From assembly GCF_900101855.1 (NCBI RefSeq), contig NZ_FMVC01000004.1, forward strand, positions 248,001 to 312,000: a stretch of DNA of 64,000 bases, in the 5' to 3' direction. Origin of the DNA: Flavobacterium anhuiense. GTDB lineage: Bacteria; Bacteroidota; Bacteroidia; Flavobacteriales; Flavobacteriaceae. How positions within the stretch are numbered: position 1 is the stretch's first letter; each line of letters starts with the position of its first letter. The translations under genes were made by a program, and so were the position numbers. This document shows positions 18,215 to 25,088 of this stretch, one piece after another. The notes beneath the pieces were generated by a model, which was given only the letters and a program-made list of their open reading frames with translations, was not told the DNA's origin and did no database searches.

Positions 18215-18222
18215 TATATTTG
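18215..18222 (+). promoter_or_regulatory. -7 promoter element
   Basis: TATATTTG, an exact TAnnTTTG match, 13 bases before the ATG of the serine-hydrolase gene. The short spacing would give a very short leader. Confidence 0.4.
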
Positions 18223-18235
18223 TTTTTAAAGAACG

Positions 18236-19438
18236 ATGCAAATGATTTTCCTTAAAAAAACAAAGATACCACAAATACTTTTTTCAATACTGGTTTTAAG
18301 TTCATGTGGCCAAAACAAAACAGCAGCCACAGATACAACTCAGACAGTCGAAGATACCTTACCTAAAATGAAGCCGTTAGGAGCTGAACCGAAAGTTTCA
18401 CAGGCTTATAAAAACTCAGTTGTCGGCAGAATAAATCACTTTTACAACAAAAATTGGCCAAATAATACCATGAATGGAAGTTTCTTAGTGGCCAAAAATG
18501 GACAAATTTTATTTGAAAGATATAATGGTTATGCCAATAAAAATGAAGGAACGGAGATAACTCCTGAAACACCTGTACAAATTGCTTCTGTGAGCAAAGT
18601 GCTAACTGCCACAGCGGTTTTAAAATTGGTTAACGCAGGTAAAATCGATTTGGACCAAAAAGTAAATACTATTTTAAAAACTTTCCCATACGAAGAATGT
18701 ACCATAAGAATGTTATTGGATCACCGCACAGGAATGCGTAATTACGCTTATTTCACAGACCGCGACAAATCGATTTGGGACAGACATAATCAATTAACCA
18801 ATAAAGACATTTTAGATATTCTGGCTACAAAAGATATTGGTTTGGAAGCTAAAACTGGAACACGTTTTAGTTATTGCAATACGAATTATGCCATGCTGGC
18901 TCTTATTATAGAAAAAATTACGGGCTTAAGTTATAAAGAAGCCATGTCTGAAATGATTTTTAAGCCTTTGGGAATGACTCATACTTATGTTTTTGATGAT
19001 GATAAAGACAGAAAAAAAATTGTTCCTTCTTATAAAGGCAACGGTGTAGAAATTGGCTTTGATTATTTAGATAATGTTTACGGAGATAAAAATATCTTCT
19101 CGACTGCACGAGATCTTTTAAAATTTGATCGCGCAAGACAATCGCCAGATTTCTTAAAACCTGAATTACTAAAACAAGTTTACACTGGCTATAGCAATGA
19201 GCGTAAAGGAACTAAGAATTATGGTCTTGGCATTAGAATGATTAATTGGGAAACGGGACAAAACTTTTATTTTCATAATGGATGGTGGCACGGAAATACC
19301 TCATCTTATATTACTTTGATGAAAGAAGGCGTAACGATTATTGCCCTGTCTAATAAGATGACTAGAAACACTTATGCAGTTCGTAAACTAGCTCCGATTT
19401 TTGGAGATTATCCTTTTAATTTTAAAGACGAAGAGTAA
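18236..19438 (+). CDS. Serine hydrolase lipoprotein, beta-lactamase class C/PBP-like
   Basis: 400 residues. A lipoprotein signal ends at LVLSSC (Cys near residue 23). The penicillin-binding fold signatures are present: SVSK (SxxK nucleophile motif, near residue 118), YCN (YxN, near residue 215) and a WWHGNTSS segment at the position of the third (K/H-T/S-G) motif. Such proteins include class C beta-lactamases, D-amino-acid peptidases and esterases; substrate is uncertain. It is probably anchored in the envelope. Monocistronic, followed by an inverted-repeat-rich gap. Confidence 0.85.
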   Translation: MQMIFLKKTKIPQILFSILVLSSCGQNKTAATDTTQTVEDTLPKMKPLGAEPKVSQAYKNSVVGRINHFYNKNWPNNTMNGSFLVAKNGQILFERYNGYANKNEGTEITPETPVQIASVSKVLTATAVLKLVNAGKIDLDQKVNTILKTFPYEECTIRMLLDHRTGMRNYAYFTDRDKSIWDRHNQLTNKDILDILATKDIGLEAKTGTRFSYCNTNYAMLALIIEKITGLSYKEAMSEMIFKPLGMTHTYVFDDDKDRKKIVPSYKGNGVEIGFDYLDNVYGDKNIFSTARDLLKFDRARQSPDFLKPELLKQVYTGYSNERKGTKNYGLGIRMINWETGQNFYFHNGWWHGNTSSYITLMKEGVTIIALSNKMTRNTYAVRKLAPIFGDYPFNFKDEE

Positions 19439-19460
19439 AAATAGTTGTAAAGTCATAAAG

Positions 19461-19640
19461 CCCAAAGTCGAAAGTCCAAAGTCTTAAAGTTGTTGTCTAT
19501 TTTGACTTTGTCTTTTAATATACTAATTGAGGTACAATAAAAAGGAGCAAAAGAAAGTAAGCTTTTGATTTTAAAAACTTTATAACTTTCAAGTTTCGAT
19601 TTCCGGCTTTAGACTTTCCGACTTTGGACTTTGGACTTAT
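19461..19640. repeat. Inverted-repeat region of CCAAAGTC type before ssrA
   Basis: Units such as CCCAAAGTCGAAAGTCCAAAG near 19461-19480 are mirrored by GACTTTCCGACTTTGGACT near 19610-19630. The 265-base gap 19439-19703 holds no gene that I can see besides these repeats and the ssrA promoter. Confidence 0.5.
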
Positions 19641-19681
19641 ATTTTTTTGAAAATTTTAGCAGAAAGTAATTTCAAATACTC

Positions 19682-19689
19682 TAAATTTG
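19682..19689 (+). promoter_or_regulatory. Promoter -7 element of ssrA
   Basis: TAAATTTG, an exact TAnnTTTG box, ends 14 bases before the mature tmRNA 5' end, leaving room for a short leader removed by RNase P. Confidence 0.55.
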
Positions 19690-19703
19690 CAGACTTATTT
19701 TTT

Positions 19704-20098
19704 GGGGTCGACTGGTTTTGACAGCAAGTCGAATTGAACAGTAAGCACGTCGAGCATTGAGACCTTGCTCGTAAATATAAGATCTCGAACTTTTACACGG
19801 CGAAAATAATTACGCTTTAGCTGCATAATCCGAATCATAGTAAGATTACGCCACGTCTCTACAAGGTAGAGAAGCTGGATTCTCCTGGAAAGCCTTGGTT
19901 TGTGGCGTTCCGTTCAGGGGAACCGTAAAAATAAACCTAGATTTCCATGAGCTTCGGGTGGATTTCGAAATTTAAGAAGATAAGTGTTGGGTGGTTGTTT
20001 CTGGCCTAGCTCAACATCGAAAATCCAATCAGGAAATAAGCGTGTAGAAAGCTCTTTAGTTGCTTGTTTGGACCCGGGTTCGATTCCCGGCGACTCCA
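19704..20098 (+). ncRNA. ssrA: Transfer-messenger RNA (tmRNA)
   Basis: The 5' end GGGGTCG (19704-19710) pairs with CGACTCC (20091-20097) as the acceptor stem, and the T-arm GGGTTCGATTCCCGG lies just before it. The tag reading frame, 19799-19828, reads GENNYALAA then TAA, the hydrophobic LAA-type end recognised by Clp proteases. tmRNA with SmpB frees ribosomes stalled on broken mRNAs and marks the unfinished protein for destruction. CCA is not encoded in full after the discriminator A. The 3' end is the repeated sequence described at 20091-20135. Confidence 0.95.
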
Positions 20099-20135
20099 CA
20101 AAAAAGCCTGTAAACAAATTGTTTACAGGCTTTTT
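20091..20135 (+). repeat. Left copy of the ssrA 3'-end repeat (candidate att site)
   Basis: The acceptor-stem 3' strand, discriminator, A-run and terminator stem start (20091-20115) recur at 24407-24431 with 24 of 25 bases equal; the rest of the terminator also recurs with one base less in the loop. tmRNA 3' ends are classic integration sites, where insertion regenerates the gene end and leaves a second copy at the far side. Confidence 0.7.
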
Positions 20136-20140
20136 GTTTT
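20101..20140 (+). terminator. ssrA terminator
   Basis: AAAAAGCCTGTAAAC (20101-20115) pairs perfectly with GTTTACAGGCTTTTT (20121-20135) around a five-base loop, then T-rich sequence. Confidence 0.9.
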
Positions 20141-20243
20141 TTTTTGGTTGACAATTTGGTTGATATTTTTTCTCCTTTGGTTTATCTTATTTTTTTGATG
20201 CTAAATGATAGCAATTCCAAAATAATTTTAAAACATCGCGGAG

Positions 20244-20696
20244 CTATCCATACATATTTTTTATCTCCGACATAACAAAGGTACTTTGGGTACTTCCTAT
20301 GCTTTCAACTGATCCCAATTTATTAAACACAAAATCCTGATAATGCTTCATATCTTTGGCAGAAACTTTCATTAAAAAATCGTAATCGCCTGAGATATTA
20401 TAACATTCTACAACTTCTTCTATTTTCATAATATCACTGACAAACTGATTCCCAATATTACGATCGTGCTGTTTTAGTTTGATATTACAAAAAACAATGA
20501 ATCCCCTGTTTAATTTTTCTGCATCAAGAAGCGCTATGTATTTCTTAATATAACCATTGTTCTCTAATCTTTTAATGCGCTCAAAAACGGGCGATGGGGA
20601 AAGATTTACCATCTTCGCCAGTTCTTTTACTGTATATTTAGAATTATCGTGAAGTATATTTAATAACTGAAGATCAATATCATCTATCTGCTCCAT
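20244..20696 (-). CDS. Lrp/AsnC-family transcriptional regulator
   Basis: 150 residues. Residues 4-58 are the AsnC-type helix-turn-helix (LDIQLLNILHDNSKYTVKEL with SPSPVFERIKRLENNGYI); residues 65-150 are the amino-acid-binding RAM domain. Lrp-type proteins sense amino acids such as leucine, methionine or lysine and act as octamers on AT-rich palindromes. It lies 138 bases downstream of the transporter gene on the same strand, inside the ssrA-flanked segment, so control of the mesX-mesD-transporter genes is the simplest guess. A palindrome just upstream of it may be its own operator. Confidence 0.9.
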   Translation of the reverse strand: MEQIDDIDLQLLNILHDNSKYTVKELAKMVNLSPSPVFERIKRLENNGYIKKYIALLDAEKLNRGFIVFCNIKLKQHDRNIGNQFVSDIMKIEEVVECYNISGDYDFLMKVSAKDMKHYQDFVFNKLGSVESIGSTQSTFVMSEIKNMYG

Positions 20697-20727
20697 AGAA
20701 TTTTACTTTAAATTAGGTTTAATTTAT

Positions 20728-20740
20728 TTCTAAATTAGAA
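20728..20740 (-). promoter_or_regulatory. Possible Lrp operator
   Basis: TTCTAAATTAGAA is a perfect 6+1+6 palindrome about 30 bases before the Lrp-type regulator start, the size and AT-rich character of AsnC/Lrp sites. Function is inferred. Confidence 0.35.
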
Positions 20741-20834
20741 TAAAATTCTTTAAATACAACTAGAAACAACACAAAAATCTTATTTTACACCAATTAAAAA
20801 AATAATAACCTGCACTTATTTGATATAACAAAAA

Positions 20835-21827
20835 TTACACTTCTTTTCGCCGAGCCATACCCTGAGCGATAATACTGGCGGCAATCAATTGCAATGCATG
20901 GTAAAGCATGAGCGGCAGCAATACGATCCCGGTGATAGTACTGTGCTGAAAAAGTACTTTTGACATAACGGTGCCATGTACCAATGACTTTTTAGACCCG
21001 CAGAATAAGACCGTAATACGATCTTCATCTGAAAAACCAAGCAGGCGGCTGAGTAGTCCTACACAAAAGAATACGACAAAAAACAACGCCATCATCCCTA
21101 CAGCAAGTCCAGCAAGTTCCAGAGCGGTGAAACCTTCAAAAAGATGTTCGGAGAATGACTTGCAAAACGAAGTGTAAATAATGGTTAGAATAACTGCCTG
21201 GTCGAAATATTTGAGCTGCTTCTTGTATTTTTCGGCAATGGCGCCAAAACGGGAATTTAAGCTTATGCCAATCATGACAGGCAGCAAGACTTGAAGAATC
21301 AACTTTATGACGATTTGAGTAACATCAAAATCGTCTGTCGCAGAAGCTATAAACAGCCCAACCCAGAGCGGCGTAACCAATACTCCGATCAAACTAGAAA
21401 TGCTTGCATTGAAAATCGCTGCGGGAATGTTTCCCTTAGCAATAGAGACCATAACCACAGAAGAGGATACTGTTGACGGTAAAGCCGCCAGAAAAAATAC
21501 ACCCAACCACAGCAGCTCGAACCCGTTATTGACAAACAACGGGCGAAATGCCAAAACAATGAGCGGAAAAAATAAAAAGGTGGTCAACTGGACGACAATG
21601 TGCATTTTCCAGTTGGAAAGTCCGGCTTTTAGTTTCTCAACACTCAGTCGCATGCCATAAAACAAGAAAATCAAGGAAACCCCAGCATTGGCAATCTCCT
21701 CCAGCGAAACAGGTTCTTTAACCATGCCTGGCTTTGGTAAAAAATAAGCCATCAGAATCATGGTGGCTATCATTAACAGGAAACCGTCGAAACCTGCTTT
21801 TTTTAATACTTGTAATAATTTTTTCAA
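20835..21827 (-). CDS. Bile acid:sodium symporter-family (BASS) transporter
   Basis: 330 residues with about ten hydrophobic spans and the SBF-like layout (FLLMIATMILMAYFLPKPG at the start, then VSLIFLFYGMRLS). Despite the family name, bacterial members carry varied organic anions, including keto acids and methylated sulfur compounds. It starts 13 bases after the mesD stop, so it is the third gene of that operon; transport of a substrate, precursor or product of the MesX-MesD reaction is a reasonable inference. The sequence is markedly less A+T-rich than its surroundings (about 45-47% G+C in two lines counted by hand), suggesting transfer. Confidence 0.85.
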   Translation of the reverse strand: MKKLLQVLKKAGFDGFLLMIATMILMAYFLPKPGMVKEPVSLEEIANAGVSLIFLFYGMRLSVEKLKAGLSNWKMHIVVQLTTFLFFPLIVLAFRPLFVNNGFELLWLGVFFLAALPSTVSSSVVMVSIAKGNIPAAIFNASISSLIGVLVTPLWVGLFIASATDDFDVTQIVIKLILQVLLPVMIGISLNSRFGAIAEKYKKQLKYFDQAVILTIIYTSFCKSFSEHLFEGFTALELAGLAVGMMALFFVVFFCVGLLSRLLGFSDEDRITVLFCGSKKSLVHGTVMSKVLFQHSTITGIVLLPLMLYHALQLIAASIIAQGMARRKEV

Positions 21828-21840
21828 TGTGTATTAAATA

Positions 21841-22914
21841 TTATTCCTCCATAGAAGTATGGACTCCATTATTAATATCGAGACTAATCCCAAGTTCTTT
21901 GCGTATAATTTCTGCTCCTGCACTTAAAGCACTTAATTTGCCTCTAGCTACGTTTCGAGATAACGGAGCCATACCGCAGTTTGTAGAAGGGTAAAGATTT
22001 TCGGCATCTACAAACTCAAGAGCTTTACGCAGGGTATCAGCTACTTCTTCTGGCGTTTCGATAGTGTTGGTTGCCACATCAATGGCACCGACCATTACTT
22101 TTTTACCGCGAACCAATTCCATTAAATCTAAAGGCACATTGGAATTGTGACATTCTAAAGACACCACATCAATTTTAGATTTTTGAATTTTCGGGAAAAT
22201 TTCTTCGTATTGTCGCCACTCAGAACCTAATGTCTTTTTCCAATCGGTATTTGCCTGTATTCCATAACCATAACAAATATGAACAGCAGTTTGACAATGT
22301 AAGCCTTCAATGGCTCTTTCTAATGCCGCCATTCCCCAATCGTTCACTTCATCAAAGAACACATTAAATGCAGGTTCATCAAACTGGATAATATCTACCC
22401 CTGCGTCTTGAAGTTCTCTTGCTTCTTGATTGAGTGCTTTCGCAAATTCCCACGCCAATTTTTCCCGGCTTTTATAATGGTCGTCGTACAAGGTATCTAC
22501 CATTGTCAGCGGGCCTGGCAATGCCCATTTTATAGGTTTATTAGTCTGTTTGCGTAAAAATTTAGCATCTTCAACAAAAACTGCTTTTTGGCGTGCAACC
22601 TCACCTACAACCACTGGAACACTCGCATCATAACGGTTACGGATTTTTACGGTTTTACGGTTTTCAAAATCTACACCGCTTAAATGCTCGATAAAAGTCG
22701 TTACAAAATGCTGGCGTGTTTGTTCGCCGTCACAAATGATATCTAGATCTGCCAATTGCTGTTCCTGCAGAGAAATGCGCAGAGCATCCTGTTTCCCTTC
22801 AAGTAACTGATCTCCTTCTAATTTCCATGGTGACCAAAGTTTTTCGGGTGGTGCAAGCCAGGCTGGTTTGGGTAAACTTCCAACAATAGAGGTGGGTAGT
22901 AATAATTTTTTCAT
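21841..22914 (-). CDS. mesD: Core (folate-domain-less) methionine synthase, MesD family
   Basis: 357 residues, equal to the C-terminal catalytic half of MetE only. The zinc ligands are intact: His212 and Cys214 (AVHICYGYG), Glu254 (SLECHNSN) and Cys313 (STNCGMAPL); Asp179 lies in IIQFDEPAF. The start GSLPKP motif fits the homocysteine-binding loop. MetE of about 750 residues needs an N-terminal half; this protein lacks it by design, since the gene is complete and paired with a DUF1852 gene 30 bases upstream. That pair defines the MesD/MesX system, reported to make methionine without methyl-folate or cobalamin and to need oxygen. It acts in the cytoplasm on homocysteine; its methyl donor is, to my knowledge, not established. 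Confidence 0.85.
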   Translation of the reverse strand: MKKLLLPTSIVGSLPKPAWLAPPEKLWSPWKLEGDQLLEGKQDALRISLQEQQLADLDIICDGEQTRQHFVTTFIEHLSGVDFENRKTVKIRNRYDASVPVVVGEVARQKAVFVEDAKFLRKQTNKPIKWALPGPLTMVDTLYDDHYKSREKLAWEFAKALNQEARELQDAGVDIIQFDEPAFNVFFDEVNDWGMAALERAIEGLHCQTAVHICYGYGIQANTDWKKTLGSEWRQYEEIFPKIQKSKIDVVSLECHNSNVPLDLMELVRGKKVMVGAIDVATNTIETPEEVADTLRKALEFVDAENLYPSTNCGMAPLSRNVARGKLSALSAGAEIIRKELGISLDINNGVHTSMEE

Positions 22915-22944
22915 AATAATATAATTTTAATGCGTTGTAATCAA

Positions 22945-23997
22945 TTAAAGGGTAAAATTAGCAGACCATTGTTCCAAGAGACTTTTGTAAGGCTTAATGA
23001 AATGCTCTTCTGCATATTTACCCTGCTCAACAGCCAGTCGGCTGCGCTCTTCGCGGTCATAAACCACGCGAGTCAGTGAATAATCTTCGTGTTTAAGACT
23101 AGGCTTATAGATTTTTCCAGCCACTGAATTTGCATTGTAAATTTCAGGACGATAAATCTTCTGGAAAGTCTCCATTGTGCTGATTGAGCTGATTAATCCA
23201 AGATCAGTATAATCGGCAAGCAGATCTCCAGAATGATAAAAAGCCATCGGTGCCACACTATTCGGAGGCATGAAAAAACGAACTTTTAAGCCCATTTTAG
23301 AGAAATATTCATCAGTGAGAGAATATTCATTCTGCAGATATTCAAAACCCAGAACAGGATGCTGGTAGTCAGTGCGGGTATACGTTTTGTTGCTCGATAC
23401 ACTTAAACAAATGATCGGTGACATCTTAAAATGCTCTTTATAAGTGACCGAATTCACAAAACATTTATAAAGTTTTCCGTGCAAATCGCCAAAATTTTCA
23501 GGAATAGAAAAAGTAGATTTATTTTTATTGTACTCGGTCAATAAAATACTGAAATCATAATCACGAACATAAGAAGAATAATTGTTTCCGGCAACCCCTT
23601 CGATTTGCTGGCCACTTTTACGGTCAATAATATTCGTTTTTAAAACTTCAATCATCGGTAAATCGTTACTGCCATTTTTATCATCAATACTCATCGTTAC
23701 TGTGAGGATTTCAAGTTCTATAAGGTAACGATCAGCTTTTGGATTATCCAAATGAGCCAATGCATTGAATCGATTGTTAATCATATTTAAGGCATTGCGT
23801 AAGTTTTGCTGGCGCTTATCTCCTCTAGCCAGATTTGCAAAATTGGTTGTCAAACGCGTTTGGCTTGAGGGATGATAGTTTTCATCTAAACAAGTGCTCT
23901 TTAGTGTGAATGCAAAATCATTCTTGATTGCATTCTGAGTATTTTTAATATCCTGCTTTTCGTTTATTCCCCTCTCTTCTTTTATGTTCGCTTTCAT
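22945..23997 (-). CDS. mesX: DUF1852 protein, MesX partner of the core methionine synthase
   Basis: 350 residues, no signal peptide, no membrane span. The protein matches the DUF1852 layout (start with a variable 25-residue lead, then FAFTLKSTCLDENYHPSSQT and RLTTNFANLARGDKRQQNLR). It is the first gene of the mesX-mesD-transporter operon. In the MesD family DUF1852 is required for activity together with oxygen, so MesX may be an oxygenase that supplies the methyl group, but its chemistry is not known. No recognisable flavin or iron motif is obvious to me; conserved His pairs could be metal ligands. Strong call by pairing and by family appearance. Confidence 0.85.
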   Translation of the reverse strand: MKANIKEERGINEKQDIKNTQNAIKNDFAFTLKSTCLDENYHPSSQTRLTTNFANLARGDKRQQNLRNALNMINNRFNALAHLDNPKADRYLIELEILTVTMSIDDKNGSNDLPMIEVLKTNIIDRKSGQQIEGVAGNNYSSYVRDYDFSILLTEYNKNKSTFSIPENFGDLHGKLYKCFVNSVTYKEHFKMSPIICLSVSSNKTYTRTDYQHPVLGFEYLQNEYSLTDEYFSKMGLKVRFFMPPNSVAPMAFYHSGDLLADYTDLGLISSISTMETFQKIYRPEIYNANSVAGKIYKPSLKHEDYSLTRVVYDREERSRLAVEQGKYAEEHFIKPYKSLLEQWSANFTL

Positions 23998-24072
23998 TTG
24001 ATGATAATATTTAGTTTTTTATCCTGCAAATTTTAAAATAAAAGATTAAATATTTTTATTCATACTTAAAAT

Positions 24073-24159
24073 CAGATAATTATTCTTTTTATGTATGTTT
24101 ATAAAGATTATTATCCTTTAAACAAATCTAATAATGAGCGAAAACAGATAATTATTCTT
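24073..24159 (-). promoter_or_regulatory. Candidate promoter and operator pair upstream of mesX
   Basis: The 15-mer CAGATAATTATTCTT occurs exactly at 24073-24087 and 24145-24159, 72 bases apart. Between them, TAGATTTG on the minus strand (24123-24130) matches the TAnnTTTG -7 box, so one repeat would fall in the -33 region and the other in the leader of mesX. The core ATAATTAT is palindromic, as expected for Lrp-type sites. No TTG box is seen at the standard distance. Confidence 0.35.
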
Positions 24160-24172
24160 AGTGCACTTAAAG

Positions 24173-24417
24173 ATGATTGATTCGGAGTTTCCTTTATTAC
24201 TTCAAAAACTCGAAAAAGAAAATATAAAGGAAAAATTATACCTAATAAAAGCTCAAATAATACTACTTTCAAATACTGGACATAATGTAAAATGATTGCA
24301 ATCTTCTTTGTCTCGAACTTAAATCACATATACTATTTTAATGGATATTATTTAAGTTTATCAATAAACATTACGATGGGAATTAGCTGTTCGAATGAAA
24401 TCCCTGCGACTCCATAA
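24173..24417 (+). pseudogene. Decayed HTH/IS630-like transposase N-terminal fragment
   Basis: A 40-codon ORF (MIDSEFPLLLQKLEKENIKE onward) ends at TGA 24293-24295. Shifting frame near 24292 continues the likely protein through to 24417: the joined text AQIILLSNTGHNVK + MIAIFFVSNLNHIYYF resembles the helix-turn-helix of IS630-type transposases (A-x-x-LLS-x-x-G-x-x-VK-x-IA-x-x-F-x-VS). The remnant runs straight into the second ssrA 3'-end copy. No catalytic domain remains. An unrelated HTH protein is possible. Confidence 0.45.
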
Positions 24418-24446
24418 AAAAGCCTGTAAACTCTTGTTTACAGGCT
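24407..24446 (+). repeat. Right copy of the ssrA 3'-end repeat plus terminator
   Basis: CGACTCCA, a single C/T difference, the A-run and GCCTGTAAAC match the left copy, and the terminator stem GCCTGTAAAC/GTTTACAGGC with T-run is preserved around the loop TCTT. The rest of the tmRNA (T-arm, pseudoknots) is absent, so this is not a second tmRNA gene. It marks the right end of the 4.3-kb segment. Confidence 0.75.
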
Positions 24447-24566
24447 TTTTTTCAATTGTTTCTACAATAGTTTTAACTATAACGGTGGCATTAAGTATTC
24501 TAAACGACAAATACGGCTTCCCTACAAAGAAGACCGCATCTATCAAACTAATTCAAATTAAAAAAA

Positions 24567-25088
24567 CTATAAAGTTGCTTTTACTTCACCACAGGTAAGC
24601 ATATTTTTGGGATAATATGGATTTTTGATTTCTTTACTATCGCTTGTCCAAACTGCGCCAGTCATTGGGCAGACTTGTAAATATAATGTTTCATCTGCTG
24701 CTTTAAACTTTGAAGCCTGATCCCAGTACTTTACTGAAAGAGTCTCAAAAATCTTGCGCTGTTTATTAATGTTTTTTGTCACGGCAATCTGATTAGCCAA
24801 TTCTATAATTTCTTTTCTTGAAATTGTAGCAATGTTCATTTGCTCCAACGTTAATTTTTTAAACTTGAAGTTTTTCAAAGAATTCGTCAAAGCCACAGCA
24901 CTTTTAACGGCAACAAGGCTATCCGAAAGTATTAAGCTATTCTTTAAAGCTAAATAACTCTTTGTAATTTCTTTCTTTTGCTCTTCTCTTTTTTGCACCA
25001 ATTCTGGAGTCACTTCTTCTTTTGACGTTAATTGTGCCTGAGCCAGAGTACTTAAGCAAATCAATGCTACAACTAATATTTTTTTCAT
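24567..25088 (-). CDS. Exported DUF3347 protein
   Basis: 173 residues with a signal peptide (1-18, ending LAQAQ). The middle is helical (about 30-130). The C-terminus carries VCPMTGAVWTSDSKEIKNPY and MLTCGEV, the typical DUF3347 end with two Cys and a Met, seen in proteins tied to copper and CusB-like efflux. It therefore may bind a soft metal in the periplasm. Its ATG overlaps the stop of the upstream metalloprotease gene by four bases (ATGA), so it is the last gene of the FecI/FecR/SusCD locus and probably co-translated. Confidence 0.75.
   Translation of the reverse strand: MKKILVVALICLSTLAQAQLTSKEEVTPELVQKREEQKKEITKSYLALKNSLILSDSLVAVKSAVALTNSLKNFKFKKLTLEQMNIATISRKEIIELANQIAVTKNINKQRKIFETLSVKYWDQASKFKAADETLYLQVCPMTGAVWTSDSKEIKNPYYPKNMLTCGEVKATL

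Noticed and set aside
19914-20117. 67-codon open frame on the minus strand containing ESPGIEPGSKQATKELSTRL
   Set aside because: It is antisense to the tmRNA 3' part; this is the well-known false protein read off the T-arm and acceptor region of tRNA-like genes.
21841-22914. Truncated metE pseudogene
   Set aside because: All zinc and substrate residues remain, the frame is intact with its own start, and the DUF1852 partner gene lies just upstream, so it is a core methionine synthase by design.
24390-24446. Possible second tmRNA or tRNA gene
   Set aside because: Only the acceptor 3' strand and terminator are present; the T-arm is broken and no 5' partner exists.
24395-24598. 67-codon open frame over the second ssrA repeat, with a hydrophobic middle
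   Set aside because: Its sequence is the duplicated ssrA end and terminator hairpin plus flanking DNA, and it overlaps the DUF3347 gene end; composition is not protein-like.
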